From: Legionella londiniensis
GTDB taxonomy: Bacteria > Pseudomonadota > Gammaproteobacteria > Legionellales > Legionellaceae
Assembly: GCF_001467825.1 (NCBI RefSeq)
Contig: NZ_LNYK01000026.1
Span: 1 to 64,000 of the forward strand
DNA length: 64,000 nt
Direction of reading: 5' to 3'
A program made the translations under genes and the position numbers. Position 1 is the first letter of the stretch, and the number at the start of each line of letters is the position of its first letter. The notes beneath the pieces are model-generated. The model did no database searches and was not told where the DNA came from. It saw only the letters and a program-made list of their open reading frames with translations. Below are positions 52,885 to 61,995 of the stretch, in pieces.

Positions 52885-54060
52885 TCAACTGAAAGCATTA
52901 ATCCCGGTGATGTGTCTTCCCAAAACCAGGGTGTGCACATTATCCGTACCTTCATAAGTAAAGACAGATTCAAGATTCAGCATATGGCGTATCACATGAT
53001 ATTCAAGGCTTATGCCATTACCGCCTAACAAATTGCGGCAGCCGCGGGCAATTTTTAACGCTTCGCGACAAGCATTGCCTTTTGCCAGTGAAATCATTGT
53101 TGGAGTTTCCCGCTGCTGATCTTTTAAGCGGCCGATTTGTAAATTCATCCATTGCGCTTTGATAATCTCGGTGTACATTTCTGCTAAATCTTTTTGTATA
53201 AGCTGAAATGAAGCTAATGGTCTGTCGAATTGTTTGCGTTCCAACAAATAGTCTCGGGTAATATCAAAACAGGCCATGGCAGCGCCGATTGCGCCCCAGG
53301 CAATACCATACCGTGCCTGACTCAAGCAACTTAAGGCCGCAGATAATCCGCGCTCTGTACCAGGTAAAATATTGGCATCAGGAATAAATACATCATCAAA
53401 CACAAGCTCGCCAGTCAGCGAAGCGCGCAGGGACATTTTTAATTTTATTTCGCGACGGATAAATCCCTCAAACTCTTTTTCTACAATAAAGCCGCGGATT
53501 CCATCCTCTGTTTTGGCCCAAACAATGGCAATATCCGCAATCGGCGCATTGGTGATCCAGAGTTTTGCACCGTTTAAACGCCAGCCGCCCTCAACTTTTT
53601 TGGCAAAGGTTCGAAGACTTGCAGGATCTGACCCTGAATCCGGTTCCGTTAAACCAAAACAGCCTATCACTTCACCTCGGCTCATCGCGGGCAAAAAGCG
53701 TTCTTTTTGTTCCTCACTACCAAAACGAAATATCGGATACATACACAAAGAACTTTGCACGGACACAAAACTTCTCAGTCCGCTGTCTCCTCGTTCTAAC
53801 TCCTGGCAAACCAGACCATAGGCAATATAGGATGCTTCTGCCCCCCCATACTGACCAGGCAATGTTAGTCCAAGCAAGCCGAGTTCAGCTGATTTTTTAA
53901 TTAATTCGCGCGGGAATACTGCTTGTTCAAAAGCTTCAGCCATTAATGGGACGACATCATTTTTGACAAAACGTGCAACACTGTCACGAATCATTCTCTC
54001 TTCGTCATTAAGCTGTTCATCAATAAATAATAAATCATCCACATTATTCTCCTTATCCAA
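52885..54060 (-). CDS. gcdH: Glutaryl-CoA dehydrogenase
   Basis: A 391-residue FAD acyl-CoA dehydrogenase. Landmarks are GCFGLTEPDSGSDPASL (FAD and substrate binding), KLWITNAPIADIAIVWAK, the RYGIAWGAIGAA block typical of GcdH, and the catalytic base Glu in TYEGTDNVHTLVLGRHITG. GcdH oxidises and decarboxylates glutaryl-CoA to crotonyl-CoA in lysine and tryptophan breakdown. It lies 20 bases after a fused 2-oxoacid dehydrogenase E1 gene on the same strand, which fits production of glutaryl-CoA from 2-oxoadipate. Confidence 0.92.
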   Translation of the reverse strand: MDKENNVDDLLFIDEQLNDEERMIRDSVARFVKNDVVPLMAEAFEQAVFPRELIKKSAELGLLGLTLPGQYGGAEASYIAYGLVCQELERGDSGLRSFVSVQSSLCMYPIFRFGSEEQKERFLPAMSRGEVIGCFGLTEPDSGSDPASLRTFAKKVEGGWRLNGAKLWITNAPIADIAIVWAKTEDGIRGFIVEKEFEGFIRREIKLKMSLRASLTGELVFDDVFIPDANILPGTERGLSAALSCLSQARYGIAWGAIGAAMACFDITRDYLLERKQFDRPLASFQLIQKDLAEMYTEIIKAQWMNLQIGRLKDQQRETPTMISLAKGNACREALKIARGCRNLLGGNGISLEYHVIRHMLNLESVFTYEGTDNVHTLVLGRHITGINAFS

Positions 54061-54080
54061 GGCAAGTCCCGATTACTTAA

Positions 54081-56327
54081 TCATTTAACATACACAGGGT
54101 TTGTATACTTCTTCAATACCGTATCGGTGTTTTGATAAAAATTTTGCACAGCTGCTACAATCTTATCGCGGCTGGGTAATAAATATTGCCAGGATTGGCC
54201 CAAGGGAATAAAACAGTCTTCTCCAGTCAGGCGTCTGATTATTAACTTGGGTGAGGCGCGCTCTACAAGCAAACTGATGATTCCTTCACTGACTGATGCG
54301 CTTTTTCTTCCTTCATCAACAATTAATACGTGCTTCGCCTTGGCTACTTCCCGTAGAATGGCAGCTTCAGGTAAAGGATTCAGCCAGTGCAAATCCACAA
54401 TTTTCACTGAAATGCCATAACTATCCCGCAAGATTTTCGCAGCTTGCCTCGATAAATAGTACCCATTCGCATAAGTCAGGATCACCGTTTCACCTTTGCC
54501 AAAAGTACTGACTTCTCCCAGTGGAATTGATTCCGTCAGCGGCGGATAAGTGAATAACCACTGTCCATCACCCGCCTCATGCAAATCCTTGGTCATGTAT
54601 AATGCGATGGGTTCGAGAAAGACAACCACCCTGCCTTCTTCCTCTGCGAGGCATAAGCAGGTTCGCAGCAATTTAACCGCATCAGCGCCATTGGAAGGGC
54701 ATGCCACAACCACACCTGGCAGATCACGCAATACGGCAATAGAGTTATCATTATGAAAATGGCCGCCAAAACCTTTTTGGTAAGCCAGTGAGGCAATGCG
54801 CACCACCATTGGATTTTGGTATTGTCCATTAGAAAAAAAAGAGAGAGTTGCTGCTTCCCCGCGCAATTGATCTTCAGCATTATGCAAATAGGCGAGAAAC
54901 TGAATTTCAGGGACAGGCAAGAAACCATTGTGCGCCATGCCAATTGCAGTCCCCAATATCGTTGTTTCATCAAGCAGCGTATCAAACACCCGCCGCTTGC
55001 CAAATCGCGCCTGAAGATCGGCAGTCACCCGATAAACGCCGCCTTTTTTTCCCACATCTTCGCCAAAAACCACCATATTGGGGTATCGGATCATGGCATC
55101 GGTCAAGGCAAAATTAATCAGCTGGCATAAATTGCGCTTCATTTTAAGCTGCGGGTATGCTGTGCCAAAAACATGCTCACGGTTTGCTTCCAAGGGCAAG
55201 GGATGATGTTTTTTTAATCGTTTTTTTGGCAGGATGGAAGACATCACCGCTGCTGCATCGCCTAATTGAGGAGAATTTAATGCTTCCATTGCTTTTGCTT
55301 GAATGAGCGCCTGGTTATTCTGATAGAGCTCAAGGATTGTTTTTTCTGTCATCCACCCAGCTTGAAGTAAAATGCGGGCAGTATGCAATAAAGGATCATC
55401 CTTTTCAGTTTTTTCAATCTCCAAGAGACTGCGGTATTGCGATTCAATATCTGAGCCTGCATGTCCCAGCAGGCGCACACATCTTACATGCAAAAAAACC
55501 ACCTGTTTTTTTACCCGGGTTAGATAAAGCGCCTCCTTAGCTTTGCTATAACAATCTGCTATATTTAATCCATCACAAGCGATGTACTGAATATGGGGCT
55601 TTGAGGAGACTGTTTTTTCAATCCAATCACTGGGGGTGGGCACGGAAATGCCAAGGCCATTGTCCTCACAAATCAACAAGAGAGGCAGAGGATACCCTTG
55701 CCCCGCTATCCACGAGCAGGCATTTAGCGTCGTCTGCGCGCTTGCGTGGTTTACTGACGCATCACCAAACGAACAGAGTATGATTGCGTCTTTCGGCAGT
55801 ATACTTTCAATGCCAAGCTCTTTGGCGCGCGTAATTGACAGTGCGGTGCCTAATGCTTTTGGCAAATGAGAGGCGATGGTCGAAGTTTGGGGCGGAATAT
55901 ATAATGGCACACTGCCAAATACCTTATGGCGCCCTCCGGCAATGGGATCTTCTGCTGAAGCAACCAATGAAAGCAAAATATCCCTTACAGGATCGCAATC
56001 CGGAATTTGCTTACTGCGCTGAATAAAAAAAGCGCCGCTTCGGTAGTGTAAAAAAGCCATGTCGTTATAACGAAAAACATGGCCAAACACGGCGTTACCT
56101 TCATGCCCGCTGCTGCCAATCGTATAGTAGGATAACCCTTTTTCTTTTAATTGCCGGGCAATGAGATCAAGTTGCCTTGATTTAATTTGGGAATCAAAAA
56201 TTTCAATGGCTGTTTTTTTTTCCATTCCCGCTTCATGCGGCGTTATTGCGCTTTTTGCACTCGGAAAATCAGCGTTCTTTACCCGCTTTAAAAACTGCTC
56301 ATCAATTACACTTGCCCTGTCTAGCAT
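54081..56327 (-). CDS. Fused alpha/beta E1 of a 2-oxoacid dehydrogenase complex
   Basis: A 748-residue thiamin-diphosphate enzyme combining both E1 chains. The alpha-type half (about 1-375) has YYTIGSSGHEGNAV, FLHYRSGAFF, the ThDP motif SFGDASVNHASAQTTLN to EDNGLGISVPT. The beta-type half (about 395-745) has VVFGEDVGKKGGVYRVTADL, FDTLLDE, PEIQFLAYLHNAEDQLRGEA and HFHNDNSIAVLRDLPG. No lipoyl E2 or E3 genes are adjacent, so it must borrow them. Operon linkage to gcdH suggests 2-oxoadipate as substrate; branched-chain oxoacids are the alternative. ATG 56327 is chosen; an upstream in-frame TTG exists. Confidence 0.85.
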   Translation of the reverse strand: MLDRASVIDEQFLKRVKNADFPSAKSAITPHEAGMEKKTAIEIFDSQIKSRQLDLIARQLKEKGLSYYTIGSSGHEGNAVFGHVFRYNDMAFLHYRSGAFFIQRSKQIPDCDPVRDILLSLVASAEDPIAGGRHKVFGSVPLYIPPQTSTIASHLPKALGTALSITRAKELGIESILPKDAIILCSFGDASVNHASAQTTLNACSWIAGQGYPLPLLLICEDNGLGISVPTPSDWIEKTVSSKPHIQYIACDGLNIADCYSKAKEALYLTRVKKQVVFLHVRCVRLLGHAGSDIESQYRSLLEIEKTEKDDPLLHTARILLQAGWMTEKTILELYQNNQALIQAKAMEALNSPQLGDAAAVMSSILPKKRLKKHHPLPLEANREHVFGTAYPQLKMKRNLCQLINFALTDAMIRYPNMVVFGEDVGKKGGVYRVTADLQARFGKRRVFDTLLDETTILGTAIGMAHNGFLPVPEIQFLAYLHNAEDQLRGEAATLSFFSNGQYQNPMVVRIASLAYQKGFGGHFHNDNSIAVLRDLPGVVVACPSNGADAVKLLRTCLCLAEEEGRVVVFLEPIALYMTKDLHEAGDGQWLFTYPPLTESIPLGEVSTFGKGETVILTYANGYYLSRQAAKILRDSYGISVKIVDLHWLNPLPEAAILREVAKAKHVLIVDEGRKSASVSEGIISLLVERASPKLIIRRLTGEDCFIPLGQSWQYLLPSRDKIVAAVQNFYQNTDTVLKKYTNPVYVK

Positions 56328-56560
56328 GATATCTACCCTGTAAGAGACTCCTAATGACAATCATCAAGCGGTCATTAAGATGGATCCTTTCCTGCCTGCC
56401 GCCACTTATTGCGTGCCGCGGTCAATAATACTGGCATCAGTATAGTGAAAGCCCATGCAAAAAAACAAGAAGAGGGAATAAATATTTCAATGCCTAATAT
56501 TCATGGAAAAAACCAAAAACATCCTCTACCATTTAGATAAAAAAATAACAGGAATAACTG

Positions 56561-56737
56561 ATGAAATGGATGTGTTGCCTGCCAATTTTCCTTATTTTGA
56601 CTGCTTGTGGATTTAATCGTGCGGAAATCATTGAACCCCAAGAAGTAATAGCCGTAAAGCCTCTGCTTGAAAATAAAGCTTTTATTAATTACGGCACATC
56701 CCTCGATGTGACGCACACCAGAGTGTATTGCAATTGA
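56561..56737 (+). CDS. Small lipoprotein
   Basis: Fifty-eight residues beginning MKWMCCLPIFLILTAC, with lipobox LTAC at Cys16. The mature part is about 43 residues (EIIEPQEVIAVKPLLENK). GGA lies upstream of ATG. It stands alone on the plus strand between two minus-strand genes, convergent with the GGDEF/EAL gene. There is no known family. Confidence 0.6.
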   Translation: MKWMCCLPIFLILTACGFNRAEIIEPQEVIAVKPLLENKAFINYGTSLDVTHTRVYCN

Positions 56738-56804
56738 AAACCTTGGGTAAGGCTCATAACGCTGCCGGATACAGTGCTCCAATCCGCAGTTACTGCCTTA
56801 AAAT

Positions 56805-58463
56805 TTAAGGATAAATATTGGTTGTATTTTGATTAAGACGCCTTAAAGCAGACGTAAAACTTTCTGCGCTGACAGGTTGTGAAAAATAGGGGCCTTCTCC
56901 ATACTTGCAGCCCAGTTGTTTCAATTCGCTTAAAGTATTTTTATCGGCAATTCCTTCTGCAAATACTTCAAGATTCATTGTGTCAGCCAAACGGGTAATT
57001 GCGTGCACGAGTTTGCGTTTTTTTTCGTCTTTCATCATATTCATCGTAAATGACTTATCAATTTTTAATCCATGGATAGGGAAATTGATCAGATAAACAA
57101 AGGATGAATATCCGCTGCCAAAATCACTGATAGCAATTTTTATTCCCATTTCGGCAAGCTTGTTTAGAAAATTAACAGAACGCGTCTGATCGCTTAAGCA
57201 AGCCTTCTCTGTTAATTCAACCCGCAAATAAGAAGCAGACATATTGTGTCTTTTTAATAAATCCTCGATAAATCCAGGCAGCTCCATATCCGTGGCATTA
57301 AAAAGATGGACTCTGATAAATATCTTCTGATTGATGCCATGCCATAAAACCAGCTGTTCTGTCGCTTTGCGAAGGGTAAATTCAGTTAATTTCTTAACAA
57401 GACTCGTCCCTTCTACGAGGGGAATTAACTTCTCCGCATTAAATACGCCATACTTCTCGCTGCTGATGTGAATTACCGCCTCAGCGCCGACAATATTTTC
57501 ATTGTTTAATTGAATAACCGGCTGATATAAAGTTTCAATTTCTTCATGATCAATTGCGCTGCTTATTTCCTTAAGCATAATTCCTTTGGTTTTGTATCCT
57601 TTATCCATGCTGGGCTTATACATTGCATAACGCTGTTCTTCTTTTTCTGCGTGCAATAAACAAAGCGTCGCATGATGAATTAACTCTTCATCATTGCTGC
57701 CATGCTCTGGATAAACAGCAACCCCTGCTGTGGTGGAAATATTGATATTATTCCCGTCAATCATAAAGGTTTTAGAGGTACCGTCGATTATATTGGCCAC
57801 TATCTGCTCTAAATTATGATCTTTTCTTAAGCGGGGAATAAGCACTGCAAACTCAGCTGCCTGTAAGCGCGCAATCATGTTCATCCCCATATATGATTGC
57901 AACATGTAAGGTTCCAAAAGAAGGGATTTTAATGTTTCCGAAAACTGGAGCAGCAAGCTGTTTGCGCTAAAATTCCCATAGGTATAGTTAACATCCTTAA
58001 AATTATTGATATTGAGAATGATAACCGCCAGCATTTCGCCTTTTTTCAACTGTTGAATCCCCTGATTAATCCTTTTTGACAGCAAACGTATGTTAGGTAA
58101 ATTGGTTAGGCTGTCGTGATTGCTTTCATATTGTAATTTTTGCTCCAGATCGCCGCGTTTATCGACCAGTTCCCGGGTTTTGTCTTCGATGATCAATTCA
58201 GCCTTGCTTGCAAGCTCATAGCAGAAAGACTGCCCCCAATAAGCGAACATAAAAGGAGTTAAATCAAGCGCCCAAATAGCAGGGTTTGAAGTCTGCGCAT
58301 GAATCAAGCCACTCAGGCTAATTCCGCCAGTCATCTGATAAGAAACAAGAATTGTTGCGACAATAATACTGCTTATCGAGATAATTAAGCCTAATATTGC
58401 ATACTTATTAACATGCCCTTTTAATACAGAGGAGCGAATTGTAAGATGCTGTTTTATTCCCAT
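56805..58463 (-). CDS. Degenerate GGDEF/EAL membrane protein
   Basis: A 552-residue protein with one clear TM segment near residues 20-43 and possibly a second hydrophobic stretch (70-85). The GGDEF domain (about 115-270) has lost its signature: IARLQAAEFAVLI replaces R-x-G-G-D-E-F. The EAL domain (about 290-545) keeps some residues (GAEAV, VELTEKA, LKIDKSF, FAEGI) but has RVHLFN for the usual V-N-L-S, and ISDFGSG for D-D-F-G-T-G. It is probably not a cyclase and a doubtful phosphodiesterase; a c-di-GMP receptor or scaffold role is likely. Confidence 0.85.
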   Translation of the reverse strand: MGIKQHLTIRSSVLKGHVNKYAILGLIISISSIIVATILVSYQMTGGISLSGLIHAQTSNPAIWALDLTPFMFAYWGQSFCYELASKAELIIEDKTRELVDKRGDLEQKLQYESNHDSLTNLPNIRLLSKRINQGIQQLKKGEMLAVIILNINNFKDVNYTYGNFSANSLLLQFSETLKSLLLEPYMLQSYMGMNMIARLQAAEFAVLIPRLRKDHNLEQIVANIIDGTSKTFMIDGNNINISTTAGVAVYPEHGSNDEELIHHATLCLLHAEKEEQRYAMYKPSMDKGYKTKGIMLKEISSAIDHEEIETLYQPVIQLNNENIVGAEAVIHISSEKYGVFNAEKLIPLVEGTSLVKKLTEFTLRKATEQLVLWHGINQKIFIRVHLFNATDMELPGFIEDLLKRHNMSASYLRVELTEKACLSDQTRSVNFLNKLAEMGIKIAISDFGSGYSSFVYLINFPIHGLKIDKSFTMNMMKDEKKRKLVHAITRLADTMNLEVFAEGIADKNTLSELKQLGCKYGEGPYFSQPVSAESFTSALRRLNQNTTNIYP

Positions 58464-58716
58464 ATAATCTGCTCACTGTATGCGGATATGATTAAAATCG
58501 GCAAAATTATTTACAACTTTAACAAAAAAACAAAAAACATATTAAATAATTAGTCTTTTTTTTCTTTTTTTGCCAATTGAGCCAAGATGTTTGGCTAATA
58601 AGCTCATTGGGAAATCGAAATTTGCAGCAGGTAAAAGATAAGGTCATAGAACCTATAATTGTCCCGTTTAAGGAACAATAATTTTTTCATTGGGATTTTA
58701 CGAGCGATTGGCAGAG
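58464..58716. other. AT-rich intergenic region
   Basis: No coding signal was found. It contains long A and T tracts (58520-58570) and an imperfect inverted repeat CCAATTGAGC (58573-58582) / GCTCATTGG (58602-58610), with an inner AGCCAA/TTGGCT pair. It probably holds the promoter of the minus-strand GGDEF/EAL gene. Confidence 0.5.
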
Positions 58717-58742
58717 AAAAAAGCCCTTATTCCCTGAATAAG
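58717..58742 (-). terminator. Terminator of the JmjC/methyltransferase operon
   Basis: On the minus strand CTTATTC / GAATAAG (arms 58736-58742 and 58726-58732, three-base loop) is followed by GGC and six T. It lies about 40 bases past the stop at 58783. Confidence 0.65.
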
Positions 58743-58782
58743 TTTTGAGCCGTAAGCATCATCAATTTTTACCCTTTCTTGA

Positions 58783-59733
58783 TTAAAATGGCCTTCTTGG
58801 TTTTATTTTAAAGGCAATGATATGCAATATACTTACAATAGGTAATAAAAATAAATAGCTTATTTTTTCAATGAGCGTATATAAGTATTTCAGCTTTCCG
58901 TCAGACGAGGCATACATATAGTCAAACCTCTGAAATACAGGCCATTTATATAGCCTAAAGCCCGATTCTTCTTTAAATCCAAGGAAGAAATGGCCAGTAA
59001 AATGACCTAAAAATTGAAAGAATTTATTAGGATAAAACACATAAGTCGCTGAGGAAGAAGGCTCAAGATACTCAGTATAGTGCCAACAATTTCTAGGCAA
59101 AAACAGCATATCTCCCCTTTCCAGAATAACTTCATAACCCTCAGCCTGCGCAAGCTTTGGGTATTGTTTCAATAAAAGGTCATCAGGTTCTGAGAAATCA
59201 ATTAATGAATCACCGAAAAAAGGTAGTTTATATAGATACTTATTTTGTTCTTTCGTAAAAAGTAATAACCTCTTTTTCCCACTCAGACATAAATGAAGGT
59301 TGCAAGTATGCTCTCTATCATAATGAAGCGGCGTGTTCGTATTGGCACCTCCAAAATAAAAAGTCATTTTGATTTTTTCATTAAAATACCTTGGCCTAAA
59401 AGGGATTATTTGCCATAGCGGCACATGCTTTTCTATTTCGGATGTTATATTGGAAGAAAACATCTCAGCAAATATTCTGTGGGGTTCGTTATTTTTTATT
59501 TGGGAAATGACCTCTGCAAAATTTCCTGTACGAAAGTTAATCAGTTTATTATTCAAATAGGTACAGTAAGTTGTCTGAATGGTGTTAAAACGTTCAAAAT
59601 ATTCCAAGGAAAATGTATCAGTAAATTGGGGTATTTTTAAAAGAATCGGTTCTTTTGAGTGATAAAGGATATTTTTGATTAATCTTTCCTCACTATATCC
59701 ATATATAATCGTTTTTATTTTTTTTATTTTCAT
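58783..59733 (-). CDS. JmjC/cupin-8-type Fe(II) dioxygenase-like protein with C-terminal membrane segment
   Basis: A 316-residue protein. The double-stranded beta-helix core carries a metal triad: H137 and D139 in TPLHYDREH and H218 in PRNCWHYTEY. A basic residue in SGKKRLLLF could hold 2-oxoglutarate. This is the JmjC/FIH-like arrangement of hydroxylases. Unusually, the last ~35 residues are hydrophobic (YLFLLPIVSILHIIAF) then basic, suggesting a tail anchor. Its ATG overlaps the stop of the upstream methyltransferase by one base (TAATG), so the two are translated together. The substrate is unknown. Confidence 0.78.
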   Translation of the reverse strand: MKIKKIKTIIYGYSEERLIKNILYHSKEPILLKIPQFTDTFSLEYFERFNTIQTTYCTYLNNKLINFRTGNFAEVISQIKNNEPHRIFAEMFSSNITSEIEKHVPLWQIIPFRPRYFNEKIKMTFYFGGANTNTPLHYDREHTCNLHLCLSGKKRLLLFTKEQNKYLYKLPFFGDSLIDFSEPDDLLLKQYPKLAQAEGYEVILERGDMLFLPRNCWHYTEYLEPSSSATYVFYPNKFFQFLGHFTGHFFLGFKEESGFRLYKWPVFQRFDYMYASSDGKLKYLYTLIEKISYLFLLPIVSILHIIAFKIKPRRPF

Positions 59734-60704
59734 TATTTAACCTTTTGAATTAGATAATAAAAATAATATTTTTTACCCCAAAACTTATCCTTTCTGGCAA
59801 CCTTGGCCACCCATTGCAAGGCTGGATTTTTAAACCTGATTTTCCACCAAGGCAGGAATATGAGACCGAAAACCGCCGCTAAAGTGGGAAGTTCCTGGAG
59901 TATTTTATTTGGCTCATGGCCGATAATGGATAGGGCAGCTCTATAAAATGATTCTTCATTAACAATTAAACGTTGATAGAGAGAAGCTTGCACCAATTTT
60001 GTAATATCAGTTTTTTGAATAATTTTTAATTTTTTGCTCTCTTTAACAAATTTTTCTAATTTGGTTGATTGATCCTTATGAATATAATAATGATCTGAAT
60101 AGCAAAAAAAACCACCAACAGACAAGATGCGCTCAACTTCTGAAAAAAAATCTTCGATATTAGGGTACAAATGGGAGCTCTCAAGGTTGGTAATAATATC
60201 GAAGCTTTCATTTTCTAAAGGAAGGTTTTCTGCATCAGACTGGATAAAATTCACTTTGTTTTGCAAATAGAAATGATCATTGGAGTGAGCGATTAAGCGA
60301 TCAACCAAATCGACACCTAATGCGTAATTGGTTTTTAATAATTCAGCGCTTGCTTTAAGGCCAAGACCATTACCGCAGCCGACGTCTAACAGTCTTTTGT
60401 TAAAAAATTGATTTTTTATTAATGGTCTTATCAGAAAATAAAGAAGTAATTGAGAATTGATATCTTGTACTTCAGATACAGATGAAAAATTGAAATTTAG
60501 CTCTTTGTATTCACTGTAAATTTTTTCATCCCATAATCCGAGGTTCAAAAAAATTTTATCATGGTGCAATGCCCCAAACGTGTTATAGCTGTCTTGGATG
60601 AGTTTTTTGAGCAATCTAACTTCTGAAGATCCAAGGTGATGGTGCTTCATCACAAAACCAATTTGCCTGGCAGCCTGACTATAAGTTTTGATATTGTTAT
60701 TCAT
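59733..60704 (-). CDS. SAM-dependent methyltransferase
   Basis: A 323-residue class I methyltransferase. Motif I is LLDVGCGNGLGLKASAEL, acidic loop ALGVDLVDRL, adenine-binding region FIQSDAENLPL, motif IV ESFDIITNLESSHLY. The C-terminal ~100 residues include a hydrophobic, Trp-rich stretch (FGLIFLPWWKIRF) that may contact lipid. It is the first gene of a coupled pair with the JmjC-type protein. Small-molecule or lipid methylation is more likely than RNA or protein by motif type, but the substrate is unknown. Confidence 0.82.
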   Translation of the reverse strand: MNNNIKTYSQAARQIGFVMKHHHLGSSEVRLLKKLIQDSYNTFGALHHDKIFLNLGLWDEKIYSEYKELNFNFSSVSEVQDINSQLLLYFLIRPLIKNQFFNKRLLDVGCGNGLGLKASAELLKTNYALGVDLVDRLIAHSNDHFYLQNKVNFIQSDAENLPLENESFDIITNLESSHLYPNIEDFFSEVERILSVGGFFCYSDHYYIHKDQSTKLEKFVKESKKLKIIQKTDITKLVQASLYQRLIVNEESFYRAALSIIGHEPNKILQELPTLAAVFGLIFLPWWKIRFKNPALQWVAKVARKDKFWGKKYYFYYLIQKVK

Positions 60705-60838
60705 TAATTTGGAGGCATGGTGAATCTAATTTGAATTATAGTAAAGGAAATTCAAAAAACATTTAATGATGAGTAATGATAAAAATTTCTGATCGAGGTA
60801 TAAAGATTTCTTTTTGAACAGATCAACCATGCCTCCGG

Positions 60839-61681
60839 CTACTGTCGCGCCATTCTGATGTTTTTAACCGGTGAAATGGGTATTGAACTTCTTGTCGGGT
60901 TGATATCAAGCCCCCCGCGCCTTGTATATCTTGCAGTAACAATCAATTCAGATGGCTTGCAATATGTTTGAATGTCCATAAATATCCGCTCGACGCATTG
61001 CTCATGAAATTCATTGTGGTTGCGGAATGATATAAGATATTTCAGAAGCCCGGCCTCATCAATTTTCGCGCCTGTATAAGAAATCTGGATAGATCCCCAG
61101 TCCGGTTGACCCGTTACCAAACAATTTGATTTCAGCAAGTGTGAGTACAGTGTTTCTTTCACCTTGCGGTTCTCTTTGGCGCTTAAGAGTTGCGGGTTTA
61201 CCTGGTAAGAGTCAGGCTCAATGTCCAAAAAATCAAGACATGTTCCTTCGAAAGTCTCAATTTTTTGGCTCAACAAATCATCCAGTGTGTGTAGGGTTAT
61301 CAACACGTCTCCATCAACCGCCCGCTTTATATCTTTCAACAGGCGCGCGCGGAGCTCATCAACTGAAACCAGCCGAGTATTGTTAAATGAATTCAGATAC
61401 AATTTGAATGATTTTGACTCAATGAGATTGACTGAATGACAGCTTATGTCGAACTGGACAATTGCGTTTTGCGGCTTACCTTTAGGGTTCAGCCAGGAAA
61501 CCTCATAGGCATTCCAGGTATCAAAGCCAAAGAATGGCAGGGGCTCTGGCACCTTGATCTCATCGCGCTTGCCTTTTCGAGGAATGGGAAATAACAATTC
61601 CGGAGCGTATTCAGAAACATAAGTGATTTTCTTCCCAAGCGGCGAGTTGCTTGCTTCTTTGCAATGATCATCTTTTACCAT
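60839..61681 (-). CDS. queF: NADPH-dependent 7-cyano-7-deazaguanine reductase, long form
   Basis: A 280-residue enzyme of the YqcD/QueF type-II class reducing preQ0 to preQ1 for queuosine in tRNA. It has the substrate motif ESKSFKLYLNSFNNT, the catalytic Cys in SNCLVTGQPDWGSI and the later HEQCVERIF with its His/Glu. Length and two-domain tunnelling-fold order match the long (E. coli-like) form. It lies 134 bases upstream of the methyltransferase gene but is separated enough to have its own end. Other que genes are not present. Confidence 0.96.
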   Translation of the reverse strand: MVKDDHCKEASNSPLGKKITYVSEYAPELLFPIPRKGKRDEIKVPEPLPFFGFDTWNAYEVSWLNPKGKPQNAIVQFDISCHSVNLIESKSFKLYLNSFNNTRLVSVDELRARLLKDIKRAVDGDVLITLHTLDDLLSQKIETFEGTCLDFLDIEPDSYQVNPQLLSAKENRKVKETLYSHLLKSNCLVTGQPDWGSIQISYTGAKIDEAGLLKYLISFRNHNEFHEQCVERIFMDIQTYCKPSELIVTARYTRRGGLDINPTRSSIPISPVKNIRMARQ

Positions 61682-61995
61682 CGACTTTGGCCTTTCTGCA
61701 TATTCAAATTTGGGTTTTATTCTAAAATGACGCGCCGGCAGGGCGTAACCCCAAAGCCTTTGTCTTAAAAGTGTATTCTTTGGATAACATCATTAGAAAA
61801 ACGGATTACATTATAAAAAAACTGGTCGCATTGTTCAATGCGAGATAATAATCAAAATTGTTTTTGTCGCACTGTAAAATTTTAAAATCCATATGTCATA
61901 TCAATGTATTTCCATATCAGTTGATAGACTTCCCATATGAATTGTTTTAAATTCATAAATGTTACGCCTATAAACCCAAAACAGGGACGTAGAAA
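61682..61995. other. Divergent intergenic region between queF and the choloylglycine-hydrolase-like gene
   Basis: There is no coding signal. It should hold both divergent promoters, and a TATAAA at about 61970 could be a -10. It also holds the palindrome listed separately. No preQ1-riboswitch-like structure was recognised. Confidence 0.45.
61826..61843. promoter_or_regulatory. Operator-like palindrome
   Basis: TCGCATTG (61826-61833), TT, CAATGCGA (61836-61843): a perfect eight-base inverted repeat with a two-base centre, in the divergent promoter region. Neither side has a T run, so a protein-binding site is more likely than a terminator. Confidence 0.4.

Noticed and set aside
58573..58610. 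Terminator at the CCAATTGAGC / GCTCATTGG inverted repeat
   Set aside because: The stem is imperfect and the T-run lies on the wrong side for either strand's transcript; the better terminator is at 58717-58742.
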